From Paenibacillus sp. H1-7 (GTDB taxonomy: Bacteria > Bacillota > Bacilli > Paenibacillales > NBRC-103111): DNA of 64,000 bases. Shown here in pieces: positions 1 to 10,442 of this stretch (within the stretch, counting starts at the first letter, position 1; each line of letters starts with the position of its first letter). Where the stretch lies: NCBI RefSeq assembly GCF_022354825.1, contig NZ_CP031168.1, positions 2,667,501-2,731,500 of the forward strand. Reading direction: 5' to 3'. Below the pieces are notes generated by a model. That model ran no database searches and was not told where the DNA came from. It worked only from the letters and a program-made list of their open reading frames with translations. A program made the translations under genes and the position numbers.

Positions 1-275
1 AGCAGATCCCGTTACTGGCCAGGATCGTAGCCGTAGCAGACGTATACGACGCTCTGACGTCCAACCGTGCTTATCGTCAGGCTTGGTCGCACGACCAAGC
101 GATTCAGCTGCTCATTGACAACTCGGGGTCTCATTTCGACCCTGAGTGTGTTGAGGCATGGGTCCGTGTATGCGAGCGCGATCCGCAAGTGTACCAGTAT
201 CCTTCATTCGTTGTAGGAGGAGTGTATCCGGGCCTCGCACTGCAATCCGGCACTTCGGAGCGCATCCCGTCCTAA
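1..275 (+). CDS. HD-GYP domain protein, C-terminal end (5' truncated)
   Basis: The reading frame is open from base 3 to a TAA at 273-275, so about 90 C-terminal residues are visible and the start lies outside the window. The segment ARIVAVADVYDALTSNRAYR, followed about 25 residues later by GSHFDPE, is the typical end of the HD-GYP domain, which hydrolyses cyclic di-GMP. The catalytic HD and GYP motifs themselves would be upstream, so activity cannot be judged. A strong terminator follows six bases after the stop. Family assignment is good; any N-terminal sensor domain is unknown. Confidence 0.8.
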   Translation, partial: QIPLLARIVAVADVYDALTSNRAYRQAWSHDQAIQLLIDNSGSHFDPECVEAWVRVCERDPQVYQYPSFVVGGVYPGLALQSGTSERIPS

Positions 276-280
276 ATGCA

Positions 281-316
281 ACAAATCCGTCCCGGTTAAG
301 GACGGATTTGTTTTTT
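281..316 (+). terminator. Rho-independent terminator of the HD-GYP gene
   Basis: A perfect 12-bp stem (ACAAATCCGTCC paired with GGACGGATTTGT), a 7-base loop and a run of six T. It ends the HD-GYP transcript and lies just before the 3' end of the convergent mnmA gene. Confidence 0.9.
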
Positions 317-369
317 CAGCAATCAATATGCTTCCGATTGTCACTCGGATCTCTATTTAGCCAATATCC

Positions 370-1470
<1,101 letters not shown>

Positions 1471-1502
1471 TTACAGCTTGTTTCGACCGTTGTCTAAATA
1501 GT

Positions 1503-1530
1503 ATTATACATAGTTTTAAGCAATTATAAA
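1503..1530 (-). promoter_or_regulatory. Probable SigA promoter of mnmA
   Basis: Read on the minus strand, a perfect TATAAT (+ strand bases 1508-1503) lies 16 bases after a weak -35, TTTATA (1530-1525), about 50 bases before the mnmA start. The -10 is good and the -35 is poor. Confidence 0.45.
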
Positions 1531-1631
1531 ATATTTCATGAATATGTCACGGTTTTTCTCCCATAAAAGAAGGTTTTATGTTACGATAAAAAAGATACCA
1601 AAATGTATGAAATGTAAATGAGGTGCTCTAT

Positions 1632-2051
1632 TTGAAGATTTCTACTAAAGGGCGATATGGACTAACCATCATGATGGAGCTGGCAACCAGATACGGCGAA
1701 GGCCCCACCTCTCTAAAAAGTATTGCAGAAAAGCATCAGCTTTCCGAGCATTACTTGGAACAATTGGTCGCTCCGCTTCGAAACGCAGGTCTGGTCAAAA
1801 GTATTCGAGGAGCTTACGGGGGATACATACTATCGAAGACGGCGGAGGATATTTCTGCCGGCGATGTGATTCGGGTACTGGAAGGGCCGATCAGCCCGGT
1901 TGATTTTACAGAAGAAGACGATCCTGCTAAGCGCGATCTGTGGGTTCGCATTCGCGACGGCATCGCTCAAGTTCTTGATTCGACGACGCTGAACGACCTG
2001 ATCACCTTTAAGGATGAAGGACAAAACGACAACTATATGTTCTACATATAA
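1632..2051 (+). CDS. cymR: Rrf2-family regulator CymR
   Basis: A 139-residue Rrf2-type winged-helix repressor that closely resembles B. subtilis CymR, the master regulator of cysteine metabolism, which acts in complex with O-acetylserine thiol-lyase CysK. The N-terminus MKISTKGRYGLTIM, the central SEHYLEQLV and RGAYGGY, and the C-terminal end MFYI are characteristic. I use the TTG at 1632 because AGGTG at 1621-1625 is correctly spaced for it; a GTG at 1623 would lie inside that ribosome binding site. The cysteine desulfurase gene starts 15 bases after the stop, so the two probably form an operon. No Fe-S cysteines of the IscR type are present. Confidence 0.93.
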   Translation: MKISTKGRYGLTIMMELATRYGEGPTSLKSIAEKHQLSEHYLEQLVAPLRNAGLVKSIRGAYGGYILSKTAEDISAGDVIRVLEGPISPVDFTEEDDPAKRDLWVRIRDGIAQVLDSTTLNDLITFKDEGQNDNYMFYI

Positions 2052-2066
2052 GATTGCAGGTTCACT

Positions 2067-3215
2067 ATGACGTACATTTATTTCGACCATGCGGCTACAA
2101 CTCCGGTTCATCCGGAAGTCGTAGAAGCCATGCTGCCCCATTTCACACAAAATTTCGGGAACGCCTCCAGCACACACAGCGCAGGAAGAGAAGCTCGCGC
2201 GGTACTCAATCAATCCAGAGATACGCTGGCTTCTTTTATCGGCTGCGCGCCTTCCCAATTACTCTTTACGAGCGGCGGAACGGAAAGCGACAATCTGGCG
2301 CTATTCGGTGCGGCTGCCGCTCGACAATCCTTAGGCAAACACATCATTACTTCGCAGGCGGAGCACCATGCGGTGCTTCATGCCTGCGAGCATTTGGAAT
2401 CACAAGGCTTCGAGGTTACTTACGTGCCTGTGGACAGCACAGGCCGTGTTCGCGTATCCGATATCGAAGCTGCGATTCGTCCGGACACCATATTAATCAG
2501 TATTATGTATGGCAACAATGAGGTTGGAACGATACAACCGATTCAAGAAATCGGCACGATAGCCCGATCCCGCGGAATTGCTTTTCACGTTGACGCCGTT
2601 CAAGCGCTCGGGATGATTCCTATGGACTTGAGCCGAATGCCGGTGGATTTCATGAGCTTTTCCGCGCACAAAATCAATGGTCCCAAAGGGATCGGTGCGC
2701 TTTATATAGCGAAGCAAGCCAAGATGGAGCCCATGCTGTACGGGGGAAATCAGGAACGCAAACGGAGACCGGGAACGGAGAATGTTGCTTCCGCCGCCGG
2801 GTTTGCGAAGGCTGTGCAAATTTTGAGTCGCGACAGGTATGAAAAGCAACAAAACTTGGAAAAACTACGTAATGCGATGGTGGCGAAGCTTCATCAGCTG
2901 CTCGGTCCGGAACAGGCAGTGGTGAACGGTCATCCCGATGAACGGCTGCCGCATATTTTGAACATCAGCTTCCCGGGCGTTTCTACCGAGACGATGCTCA
3001 TGAACTTGGACTTGGAAGGCATCGCAGCGGCAAGCGGATCGGCATGCACATCCGGCTCGCTCGAGGTGTCCCATGTTCTCAAGGCCATGCAGCTTCCCGA
3101 TGCGCTGACGACATCGGCCATACGCTTCAGCTTCGGCATCGGCAATACGTTGGAACATATTGAAGAGGCTGCAGCAATCATTGCAACCATTGTGGGCCGT
3201 GTACGTAATATCTAG
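2067..3215 (+). CDS. yrvO: Cysteine desulfurase (NifS/IscS class)
   Basis: A PLP enzyme of 382 residues that removes sulfur from cysteine as a persulfide. The N-terminal YFDHAATTPV, the PLP-binding lysine K202 (in SFSAHKINGPKG) and the sulfur-accepting C327 (in GSACTSGS) are all in place. In B. subtilis the equivalent gene, yrvO, sits between cymR and mnmA and feeds sulfur to MnmA; here it is still downstream of cymR, but mnmA lies on the other side in reverse orientation. Donation to MnmA is therefore inferred. Length is normal for the family. The start is an ATG with a modest AGGT ribosome binding site. Confidence 0.92.
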   Translation: MTYIYFDHAATTPVHPEVVEAMLPHFTQNFGNASSTHSAGREARAVLNQSRDTLASFIGCAPSQLLFTSGGTESDNLALFGAAAARQSLGKHIITSQAEHHAVLHACEHLESQGFEVTYVPVDSTGRVRVSDIEAAIRPDTILISIMYGNNEVGTIQPIQEIGTIARSRGIAFHVDAVQALGMIPMDLSRMPVDFMSFSAHKINGPKGIGALYIAKQAKMEPMLYGGNQERKRRPGTENVASAAGFAKAVQILSRDRYEKQQNLEKLRNAMVAKLHQLLGPEQAVVNGHPDERLPHILNISFPGVSTETMLMNLDLEGIAAASGSACTSGSLEVSHVLKAMQLPDALTTSAIRFSFGIGNTLEHIEEAAAIIATIVGRVRNI

Positions 3216-3335
3216 TATAGGCGATCCTCTTCGTTATGACCCCTGCGATTACGCGGCAGCCGCCGTGACAGGGTTCACGACATCCGATGGTAATCAAATG
3301 TTTAATTAACATGCTGCTGCAGGAGGAAGTCTCCA

Positions 3336-3860
3336 TTGAAAAGAGCGCGTGATGTAATCGGACTGCCGATATTTTGCGTACAATCCGGCAAGCAGCTGGG
3401 CACCGCCAAGGATATTTTGCTGGGTGAGGGCTGGCAGGTGGAAGCAGTACTTCTGGAAACGAAGCATTGGTTCGCCACGCCGAGCTGCATTAAGTGGAAG
3501 GATGTCATCGCCCTGGGCGATGACGCGATTACGATTGAAGACGAAGAAGTGCTCTGCCCGCTCGAGGACAATCCGGGTTATACATCGCTTTGTAATGGAG
3601 ACCGGAAGCTAAAAGGAATGCCCGTACTAACGGTTAACGGACAGCAGCTGGGTATCGTCGACGACGTTTATTTAGACCAGAATAAGGGTAAAAAGGTAAT
3701 AGGCTACGAACTGACGGAAGGCTTTATTTCGGACCTTAAAGAAGGGCGCAAATGGCTTCCTTTACCTGAAAAGGTGACTGTAGGCAAAGATGCGATTATC
3801 GTACCTGTTCATTGCAATGATACATTGGAGGAAAGCTTTATACCAATTGAAGAAGAATAG
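3336..3860 (+). CDS. PRC-barrel domain protein (YrrD-like)
   Basis: A 174-residue protein with two PRC-barrel-like repeats: residues about 3-80 (RDVIGLPIFCVQSGKQLGTA) and about 87-165 (GDRKLKGMPVLTVNGQQLGI). It resembles B. subtilis YrrD, which occupies the same chromosomal neighbourhood. PRC-barrels are small beta-barrels found in RimM and photosynthetic reaction centres; the role of this subfamily is unknown. The start is a TTG at 3336 preceded nine bases earlier by AGGAGG (3321-3326). No signal peptide or membrane segment is seen. The small zinc-ribbon gene follows 10 bases later, probably in one transcript. Confidence 0.85.
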   Translation: MKRARDVIGLPIFCVQSGKQLGTAKDILLGEGWQVEAVLLETKHWFATPSCIKWKDVIALGDDAITIEDEEVLCPLEDNPGYTSLCNGDRKLKGMPVLTVNGQQLGIVDDVYLDQNKGKKVIGYELTEGFISDLKEGRKWLPLPEKVTVGKDAIIVPVHCNDTLEESFIPIEEE

Positions 3861-3870
3861 GGTGATTCAA

Positions 3871-4068
3871 ATGCTGCGTTGTCCAAATTGCAATTCCAAA
3901 GATATCGGCAAAATCGGCTCCCATCAATTCTATTGCTGGGGATGCTTTATTGAACTTACGGTAAACGGCGAGAAAATGTCCGTCTTCCAAGTAGAAGAGG
4001 ACGGAACGCTCAGCTCTCTTGACGATTTGTTCTTCGAAGAGGAAATTACGCAAGTTCATGCCAACTGA
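3871..4068 (+). CDS. Small zinc-ribbon protein
   Basis: A 65-residue protein beginning at the ATG at 3871, seven bases after AGGGTG. Its N-terminal half has two CxxC knuckles (CPNC at about residues 4-7 and CWGC at about 23-26), a zinc-ribbon arrangement, and the rest is acidic. It has no transmembrane segment. It lies 10 bases after the PRC-barrel gene and before a terminator, so it is the last gene of the transcript. The function is unknown; nucleic-acid or protein binding is only an inference from the fold. Confidence 0.75.
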   Translation: MLRCPNCNSKDIGKIGSHQFYCWGCFIELTVNGEKMSVFQVEEDGTLSSLDDLFFEEEITQVHAN

Positions 4069-4099
4069 TATAGCATAACAAAGCAGATCGATGAAATGA

Positions 4100-4148
4100 A
4101 GCATCGGCATCTACCGCCAGCCACGGCGAATGATCCGGTGCTTTTTTT
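4100..4148 (+). terminator. Terminator after the zinc-ribbon gene
   Basis: An 8-bp stem (AGCATCGG with CCGGTGCT, one G-T pair), an inner CGCC/GGCG helix in the loop, and seven T at 4142-4148. Downstream bases 4149-4377 hold no gene; they are the leader of the AI-2E family gene, in which I could not fix a promoter. Confidence 0.75.
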
Positions 4149-4377
4149 AGTTGTACCTGAAACAGCCGTCAACTGCAAGCAATCTATTATTATCGGCATA
4201 TCTATATACCGTTTCACAATAGGAGGTCCATTGGATCGTCCGCACACTTTCCAGTTTATTCTGCTGCATCCAAACTATGCTTGATTGATGCAAAAGTGGG
4301 TACACAGGATTAAGATAGAAGGGTTGTACATATACTGTAAGGGTGACAGCGATTTTGCAGTATAGGTGGTGATACCG

Positions 4378-5448
4378 TTGGACCGATTTTACAAAAGCCG
4401 ATTTTTTTCCGTCCTTATTTATACGTTGCTGAGCTTGCTCATTCTGTTTTTTCTGCTGCAAATCAAGCCGATAATCACCGCGCTGTTTCTGTTTCTCAAG
4501 GAAATATTGGCTCCGTTTATTATCGCCATGATCATCTCTTATGTGCTGAATCCGGTCGTGTCCTTATTGAATGCCCGCAAGGTGCCGCGAACCGTGGCCG
4601 TACTGTTGATATACGCCGTCTTCATCCTCTCGACAACCGTAGTACTTATGAATGTCATTCCGATGTTCATGTCGCAGCTGTCCCAGCTCAACAATCATCT
4701 CCCGCAGCTCGCCATGAAGGCGCAGGGGATCGTGGACGGCATGAACAGCGTCCAGTTTTTGCCGGACAGCGTCCGTACCGGGATTAATCAATCGCTTGCG
4801 AAGCTGGAAAATGGAGTTTCACTAGCCATCTCCAAATATATCGACGGTATTGGAAGCACAATCAATATGCTGTTTATCGCTTTCATCATTCCGTTCTTGG
4901 CATTCTATATCCTGAAGGATTATCAGCTGATCGAGAAAACGGTCCTTGCCATCGTCCCTAAAGCGAAACGCAAGCAGATCATTACGCTGCTCGTGGATAT
5001 GGATACGGCGCTTGGCAATTACATACGCGGTCAATTCATCGTCTGTATGATCATCGGGCTGCTCGCTTACCTTGGGTATTGGATGATCGGCATGCCCTAT
5101 GCGCTGTTGCTCGCCTGCTTAGTCGCCATCTTCAACATCATTCCGTATTTGGGGCCTTTTTTCGGCGCAGCGCCGGCCATCATCATGGCTTCGACCATCT
5201 CGCTCAAAATGGTGCTGATGGTGGCTATCGTCAATACGGCCTGCCAAATTCTCGAAGGCAACGTCATCTCCCCTCAAGTGGTAGGCAGATCGCTCAAGAT
5301 GCACCCGCTGCTGATAATATTCGCGCTGCTGGTAGGCGGAGAGCTGGCCGGCGTGGTCGGGTTGATTCTTGCGGTGCCGTTCTTCGCCGTAATGAAGGTG
5401 ATTCTGCAGCACATCTTGATGTACTATGTCCACCGCAGAACGACTTGA
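4378..5448 (+). CDS. AI-2E family transporter (YrrI-like)
   Basis: A 356-residue integral membrane protein of the AI-2E/PerM family. Hydrophobic segments occur at about residues 11-45, 58-80, 150-175 and in a block at about 205-340, with an extracytoplasmic or coiled part between. The family includes autoinducer-2 exporters and sodium/proton or other permeases; the substrate cannot be read from sequence. B. subtilis yrrI has the same position upstream of alaS. The TTG at 4378 is the likely start because AGGTGG at 4364-4369 is spaced correctly for it; a GTG at 4366 overlaps that site. Confidence 0.85.
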   Translation: MDRFYKSRFFSVLIYTLLSLLILFFLLQIKPIITALFLFLKEILAPFIIAMIISYVLNPVVSLLNARKVPRTVAVLLIYAVFILSTTVVLMNVIPMFMSQLSQLNNHLPQLAMKAQGIVDGMNSVQFLPDSVRTGINQSLAKLENGVSLAISKYIDGIGSTINMLFIAFIIPFLAFYILKDYQLIEKTVLAIVPKAKRKQIITLLVDMDTALGNYIRGQFIVCMIIGLLAYLGYWMIGMPYALLLACLVAIFNIIPYLGPFFGAAPAIIMASTISLKMVLMVAIVNTACQILEGNVISPQVVGRSLKMHPLLIIFALLVGGELAGVVGLILAVPFFAVMKVILQHILMYYVHRRTT

Positions 5449-5486
5449 GGAGCGGATCGCGAGAACATCTCTCCTTCAATAAACTA

Positions 5487-5516
5487 TTGAAACCCCCTAA
5501 GGTTTTGCCGTATAAT
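5487..5516 (+). promoter_or_regulatory. SigA promoter of the ArsB/NhaD-type gene
   Basis: TTGAAA (5487-5492), an 18-base spacer and a perfect TATAAT (5511-5516). The predicted transcript has a leader of about 130 bases before the CTG start of the transporter gene, and this leader contains a terminator-like hairpin. Confidence 0.8.
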
Positions 5517-5569
5517 ACGAACAGCGCCTGAAAATCGAGCGGAACAAATGAATAATTGCGTTAAATTCG

Positions 5570-5598
5570 GAGGAGCCTGTCAACAAGGGCTCTTTTTT
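5570..5598 (+). terminator. Terminator-like hairpin in the transporter leader
   Basis: GAGCC (5573-5577) pairs with GGCTC (5588-5592), extendable with wobble pairs, and six T follow at 5593-5598. It lies between the promoter and the gene, so it could be an attenuator rather than the end of the AI-2E transcript; either reading is possible. Confidence 0.5.
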
Positions 5599-5651
5599 GC
5601 GTTTTTCAGGCATCATGCGCACTCATGAGCGATACATAGGAGGAGATCACA

Positions 5652-6932
5652 CTGGATCAGCAAGCTTGGATTGCCATTGCCATTTTTCTTGTTATTTACG
5701 GACTTATTATCGCCGAGAAAATTCACCGGACCATCGTAGCGATGATCGGCGGATTGCTGATGGTTGGGCTCGGTATCGTCAGCCAGGAGACGGCGGTGCA
5801 TCATATCGATTTCAATACGCTCGGTTTGTTGATCGGAATGATGATCATCGTCGGCATCACGGCGGAGACCGGGTTATTCAAGTATATTGCGGTATGGGCT
5901 GCCAAAAAGGTCGGAGGCCATCCGACCAAAATTCTTATCGTACTCGGCGTCGTCACCGCCTTTGGATCGGCATTTCTGGACAATGTCACGACCGTTCTGC
6001 TCATGGTACCCGTAACGTTAAGCATCACGCGGCAATTGCGCGTAACGCCGATTCCTTTCTTCATATCGCAGATTATGGCTTCGAATATCGGCGGCACAGC
6101 GACGCTGATCGGCGATCCTCCGAACATTATGATCGGCAGTGCGGTGAAGGAGCTGACGTTCATGGCGTTCATCAATAACTTGAGCTTCATTTCGTTTCTC
6201 ATCCTGTTCCTGACCCTTCCGTTCTTCGTGCTCATATACCGCAAGCAAATACAGACAACGGAAGAGCTGCGCCAAGGTATTATGGATATGGATGAGAAAG
6301 AGGAGATCAAAGACCCGGTTCTGTTGAAAAAATGCATCACCGTCATGGGTCTGACGATATTCGGCTTCTTCATTCATCAAGTCGTCCATCTGGAATCGGC
6401 TACCGTTGCATTGGCCGGAGCATTTTTACTGCTTCTGTTGACAGGGGAGCATTTCCTGGAGGAAGCGTTCCACAGGGTGGAATGGACGACCATCTTTTTC
6501 TTTGTAGGGCTGTTCGTGCTCGTATCCGGTCTTGTAGAGACCGAAGTCATTGCCGCCTTAGCGGACTATGCCGTTGGGATCACCGGGGGAGACGTGGCCA
6601 AATCGGCCGTTTTGATCCTATGGCTCAGTGCCATTGCATCGGCTTTTCTCGATAACATTCCGTTCGTCGCCACGATGATTCCGCTCATTCAGGAAATGGG
6701 CACGATGGGCGTAAACAACCTGGAGCCTCTATGGTGGAGCCTGGCTCTTGGTGCGTGCCTAGGCGGCAACGGGTCATTGATCGGAGCGAGCGCCAACCTG
6801 ATTGTGGCGGGAATTTCGGGAAGGGAAGGCCATCCGATTTCATTCATGAGCTATTTTAAAGTCGGATTTCCGCTCATGATATTGTCAATCGTAATCGCCA
6901 ACATTTATATTTATGTGCGCTATTTGATGTAA
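5652..6932 (+). CDS. ArsB/NhaD-type anion or sodium/proton transporter, apparent CTG start
   Basis: A membrane protein of the ion-transporter superfamily (ArsB/NhaD/CitMHS type) with about 11 hydrophobic segments. Two inverted halves each carry a family signature: FLDNVTTVLLMVPV with ASNIGGTATLIGDPPNIM in the first, and FLDNIPFVATMIPL with LGGNGSLIGASANLI in the second. The first in-frame ATG (5742) would cut away the first membrane helix. The frame is open back to 5640, and CTG at 5652 sits eight bases after AGGAGG (5638-5643), giving MDQQAWIAIAIFLVIYG and 426 residues. I see no ATG, GTG or TTG that fits. The substrate is unknown; it could move sodium, arsenite or an organic anion. Confidence 0.85.
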   Translation: MDQQAWIAIAIFLVIYGLIIAEKIHRTIVAMIGGLLMVGLGIVSQETAVHHIDFNTLGLLIGMMIIVGITAETGLFKYIAVWAAKKVGGHPTKILIVLGVVTAFGSAFLDNVTTVLLMVPVTLSITRQLRVTPIPFFISQIMASNIGGTATLIGDPPNIMIGSAVKELTFMAFINNLSFISFLILFLTLPFFVLIYRKQIQTTEELRQGIMDMDEKEEIKDPVLLKKCITVMGLTIFGFFIHQVVHLESATVALAGAFLLLLLTGEHFLEEAFHRVEWTTIFFFVGLFVLVSGLVETEVIAALADYAVGITGGDVAKSAVLILWLSAIASAFLDNIPFVATMIPLIQEMGTMGVNNLEPLWWSLALGACLGGNGSLIGASANLIVAGISGREGHPISFMSYFKVGFPLMILSIVIANIYIYVRYLM

Positions 6933-6973
6933 AGCTCGCGAAGCAAGACGGATGAACAGGGGAGGCTGTTACC

Positions 6974-7270
6974 ATGCTGAAATATATATATGACAAGGAA
7001 CGTTATACGATAACGGAGAACCGGCACGACAAAGATATAGAAATACGATTTAAGTTAAACGAACCCGACGATTCCGTCGTCCAGCGATTTCGGCTGATCC
7101 GGGACTATTTCGACCGCAACGAGGTGCATACCGACGTGTTGTATTACCCGCACCGCAATCAGGACTATCAATGGATCATCCGAAACGATTATTACACGGA
7201 TTTCATCCTGGCGCTGTTCAAGTACCGCCTGCTCGAATCGGTATCGTGGGAAGCGGAGAACAAGCGGTAA
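6974..7270 (+). CDS. Conserved-looking hypothetical protein, 98 residues
   Basis: A 98-residue soluble, charged protein rich in Tyr, Asp and Arg, starting at an ATG with a GGGGAGG ribosome binding site. It begins MLKYIYDKERYTITENRHD, contains no cysteine, and ends in an alpha-helical stretch. It starts 41 bases after the transporter gene and may share its transcript. I do not recognise a family. The good start site and length without shadows support it as a real gene. Its function is unknown. Confidence 0.65.
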   Translation: MLKYIYDKERYTITENRHDKDIEIRFKLNEPDDSVVQRFRLIRDYFDRNEVHTDVLYYPHRNQDYQWIIRNDYYTDFILALFKYRLLESVSWEAENKR

Positions 7271-7299
7271 AATCAGGCTTATCCAAGGCATCCGCTCAG

Positions 7300-7329
7300 T
7301 TGACAGTGCTATTGTGAAACGTATATAAT
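7300..7329 (+). promoter_or_regulatory. SigA promoter of alaS
   Basis: A consensus TTGACA (7300-7305) and TATAAT (7324-7329) with an 18-base spacer, placed just upstream of the T-box leader. Confidence 0.9.
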
Positions 7330-7360
7330 TTCCTTAATATAGTCATAATGTAATAAACCA

Positions 7361-7650
7361 AAGCGTTGATGAAATTCAGTAAGCCATAGACCATAATCCA
7401 GAGAAAAGGTTCTGGCCCTTCATGCTGCAGAAGCATAAGGCCAGCTGAGAGAGCCTTATTGTGAAGGATGGCTGAAAGCTCATTTCGGAGTGCGGAACAA
7501 ATCCGCCGGATGGACCCGTTATACGTCTGACAAGGAGATTGTGCAGCTTAATCATGCGCTCGGAAGATCTTGTATGCGAGCGTCTGTACAGTAACCAGGG
7601 TGGTACCGCGATCAATTCGTCCCTGTTAGCAGGGGCGATTTTTTATTTTT
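7361..7650 (+). promoter_or_regulatory. T-box leader (tRNA-Ala sensing) of alaS
   Basis: A T-box riboswitch that lets uncharged tRNA-Ala switch on alaS. Visible parts are the K-turn-like GATGA with AGTAA near 7368-7381, the AGAGAG element near 7447-7453, and the T-box core AGGGTGGTACCGCG (7597-7610). TGGT at 7601-7604 can pair with an ACCA acceptor end, as expected for tRNA-Ala. A terminator hairpin (7618-7637, stem CGTCCCTG with CAGGGGCG) and T run follow. GCT at 7471-7473, after the small hairpin that follows AGAGAG, is the likely alanine specifier codon, but I did not fold the whole stem I. Confidence 0.93.
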
Positions 7651-7687
7651 GCACATACAAGATAGATTCTGTAGGAGGTCAACACTC

Positions 7688-10315
7688 ATGAAAGCCAGCG
7701 AAATACGTTCCAAATGGTTAACATTTTTTGAAAGCAAAGGTCACAAGATCGAGCCAAGCGCACCGCTTGTGCCTCACAACGACCCGTCGCTCTTGTGGAT
7801 CAACGCAGGGATGGCCCCGCTGAAGCCGTATTTTGACGGCCGCGTCGTCCCTGACAATCCGCGGATTGCCAACTCCCAGAAGTGTATCCGTACCAACGAT
7901 ATCGAGAACGTCGGCAAGACTCGCCGCCACCATACGTTCTTCGAGATGCTGGGCAACTTCTCCATCGGAGATTACTTCAAGGAGGAAGTTATCACCTGGG
8001 CTTGGGAATTCCTGACAGGCAAAGAATGGCTCGCCCTGGATCCGAACCTGCTGTCCGTTACCGTCTATCCGGAGGACACGGAAGCCTACGAGTTCTGGAA
8101 CAAAAAAATCGGCATTCCGGAAGAGCGCATTTACAAGCTGCAGGACAACTTCTGGGATATCGGCGAAGGCCCATGCGGACCTTGTACGGAAATTTTTTAC
8201 GACCGCGGCGATGCCTATGGCGATCTGAACGATCCGGAATGCTGGCCTGGCGGCGAAAACGAGCGCTTCCTCGAAGTTTGGAACCTCGTATTCTCGCAGT
8301 TCAACCATAACAAAGACGGCAGCTATACGCCGCTTCCTAACAAAAACATCGATACGGGCGCAGGCCTCGAGCGCTTCGCCAGCGTATTGCAGAACGTGGA
8401 TTCCAACTTCGATACGGACTTGTTCCAGCCGATCATCCAGCAGACGTGCCAGCTTGCCGGAGTCAAATATCATGATAACGAAGAGCATGACGTGGCTCTC
8501 AAGGTCATTGCCGACCATATCCGTACGGTCGTATTCTCCGTAGGCGACGGCGTGCTTCCTTCCAACGAAGGCCGCGGCTACATTATTCGCCGCCTGCTCC
8601 GCCGTGCCGTACGTTACGGCAAAGTATTGGGTATGGACAAGCCGTTCCTGTATACGCTGACGCCTATCGTCGGCGAAATCATGGGAGTTTACTACCCTGA
8701 AGTCGTTGCTAAGCGCGAGTTTATCGAGAAAGTAATCCGTACGGAAGAAGAACGCTTCCACGAGACGCTGTCGGACGGATTGAATATTTTGGCCGATATG
8801 ACGGAGAAGGCGCGCAAAGAGGGCTCCACTCAAATCAGCGGCCCTGACGCTTTCAAGCTGTACGATACGTATGGATTCCCGTTCGATTTGACCGAGGACT
8901 TCGCCGCTGAGAAAGGGATGACCGTCGATAGAGAAGGCTTCGACCGCGCAATGCAGGAGCAGCGTGACCGGGCGAGAGCGGCGCGTCAGGATGCCGACAG
9001 CATGAAGGTGCAAGGCGGACCTTTAGCTGATTTCACGGTTAAAACCGAATTTGTTGGATATAATGAATTGGTAACAACTGCTAAAGTTATCGCCATCGTC
9101 CATGAGAACCAGTTCGTCGATCTGGTCGGCGTAGGCGAAACGTGCCAGGTCATTCTCGACCGGACGCCTTTCTATGCAGAAAGCGGCGGTCAGGTTAGCG
9201 ACCATGGCGTCATCACTTCCGGCGATTTGGTGCTGAAAGTGGAGGACGTGAGTAAAGCGCCTCACGGGCAGCATGTGCATACGGTTGTTGTCGAATCCGG
9301 AGTTCTGCGCAAGGGCGAAGCTGTTCAAGCCCAAGTTAACGATGAGCTGCGTGACGACATCATCAAGAACCATACGGCCACTCACCTGCTGCACAAAGCA
9401 CTGAAGGAAGTGCTGGGCGAGCACGTAAATCAGGCCGGATCGCTGGTTGCCCCGGAACGGCTGCGCTTCGACTTCTCGCATTTCGGCAGCATCAGTGCAG
9501 AAGAGCTTCAAGACATCGAGCAGCGTGTCAACCGTCAAATTTGGAAGAGCACCGCTCTTACCATTTCCTTGAAGCCGATCGCTGAAGCCAAAGCGATGGG
9601 AGCTATGGCTCTCTTCGGCGAAAAATACGGCGATATCGTCCGTGTCGTCCAGGTAGGAGATTACAGCCTCGAGCTGTGCGGCGGCTGCCACGTAGGCAAC
9701 ACCAGCCAGATCGGCTTGTTCAAGATCGTCAGCGAATCCGGTATCGGCTCCGGCGTACGCCGGATTGAAGCGGTATCTGGACGCCATGCTTACGAATATT
9801 TGGATCAGCAGCTCCAATTGCTGCGCGATGCTGCAGGCTTGCTCAAGTCGAACATTCAGGACGTTCCGAAACGGATTGACGGATTGTTCGCCCAGCTGAA
9901 GGAGCTGTCGAGAGAGAATGAATCGCTCAAAGCGAAGCTTGGCAAAATCGAAGCCGGTTCCTTGACCGACCAAGTGAAGCTGGTGCAAGGAGTTCCGGTA
10001 TTGGCGGCAGTAGTAAGCGCAGGCGATATGGAATCGCTTCGCGGCATCGTAGACCAGATGAAGTCGCAGCTGGCTTCGGCGGTCATCGTTCTGGGAGCTG
10101 CAGCTGAAGGCAAGGTGAATCTTGTTGCTGCGGTTACGCCTGACTTGGTTGCCAAAGGCTACCATGCCGGTAAGCTGATCAAAGAAACGGCGGCGGTTGT
10201 CGGCGGCAGCGGCGGAGGACGTCCGGACATGGCTCAAGCCGGGGGCAAGGATGCTTCCAAGCTTCAGGACGCGTTGAAGCAAGTCGAACAGCTTGTTGCG
10301 AGTGTTACCGTTTAG
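7688..10315 (+). CDS. alaS: Alanyl-tRNA synthetase
   Basis: An 875-residue class II synthetase that charges tRNA-Ala. The N-terminal aminoacylation domain covers about residues 1-240, the tRNA-recognition region continues to about 450, the editing domain is at about 550-715 and the C-Ala/oligomerisation part ends the chain. The zinc-binding editing residues are present: H562 and H566 (HTATHLLH) and C664 and H668 (CGGCH). The C-terminal glycine-rich [15 protein letters not shown] is typical. The ATG at 7688 follows TAGGAGG (7671-7677); the frame extends a little upstream into the terminator and is not used. Expression is controlled by the T-box leader. Confidence 0.98.
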   Translation: MKASEIRSKWLTFFESKGHKIEPSAPLVPHNDPSLLWINAGMAPLKPYFDGRVVPDNPRIANSQKCIRTNDIENVGKTRRHHTFFEMLGNFSIGDYFKEEVITWAWEFLTGKEWLALDPNLLSVTVYPEDTEAYEFWNKKIGIPEERIYKLQDNFWDIGEGPCGPCTEIFYDRGDAYGDLNDPECWPGGENERFLEVWNLVFSQFNHNKDGSYTPLPNKNIDTGAGLERFASVLQNVDSNFDTDLFQPIIQQTCQLAGVKYHDNEEHDVALKVIADHIRTVVFSVGDGVLPSNEGRGYIIRRLLRRAVRYGKVLGMDKPFLYTLTPIVGEIMGVYYPEVVAKREFIEKVIRTEEERFHETLSDGLNILADMTEKARKEGSTQISGPDAFKLYDTYGFPFDLTEDFAAEKGMTVDREGFDRAMQEQRDRARAARQDADSMKVQGGPLADFTVKTEFVGYNELVTTAKVIAIVHENQFVDLVGVGETCQVILDRTPFYAESGGQVSDHGVITSGDLVLKVEDVSKAPHGQHVHTVVVESGVLRKGEAVQAQVNDELRDDIIKNHTATHLLHKALKEVLGEHVNQAGSLVAPERLRFDFSHFGSISAEELQDIEQRVNRQIWKSTALTISLKPIAEAKAMGAMALFGEKYGDIVRVVQVGDYSLELCGGCHVGNTSQIGLFKIVSESGIGSGVRRIEAVSGRHAYEYLDQQLQLLRDAAGLLKSNIQDVPKRIDGLFAQLKELSRENESLKAKLGKIEAGSLTDQVKLVQGVPVLAAVVSAGDMESLRGIVDQMKSQLASAVIVLGAAAEGKVNLVAAVTPDLVAKGYHAGKLIKETAAVVGGSGGGRPDMAQAGGKDASKLQDALKQVEQLVASVTV

Positions 10316-10442
10316 CATGAAATGACATGGTTTGAACAACCTCTAAATAAATTTGCTGTGTCAACAGGAATTATTCGACAAACAGCGAATATAAGAAGAT
10401 ATTAGTTGTTGTTAGCCTATGATTTACGAAGGGGGTGTTGGG

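Noticed and set aside
7718..10339. Two minus-strand open frames of more than 430 codons across alaS.
   Set aside because: They are shadows of the highly biased alaS codons.
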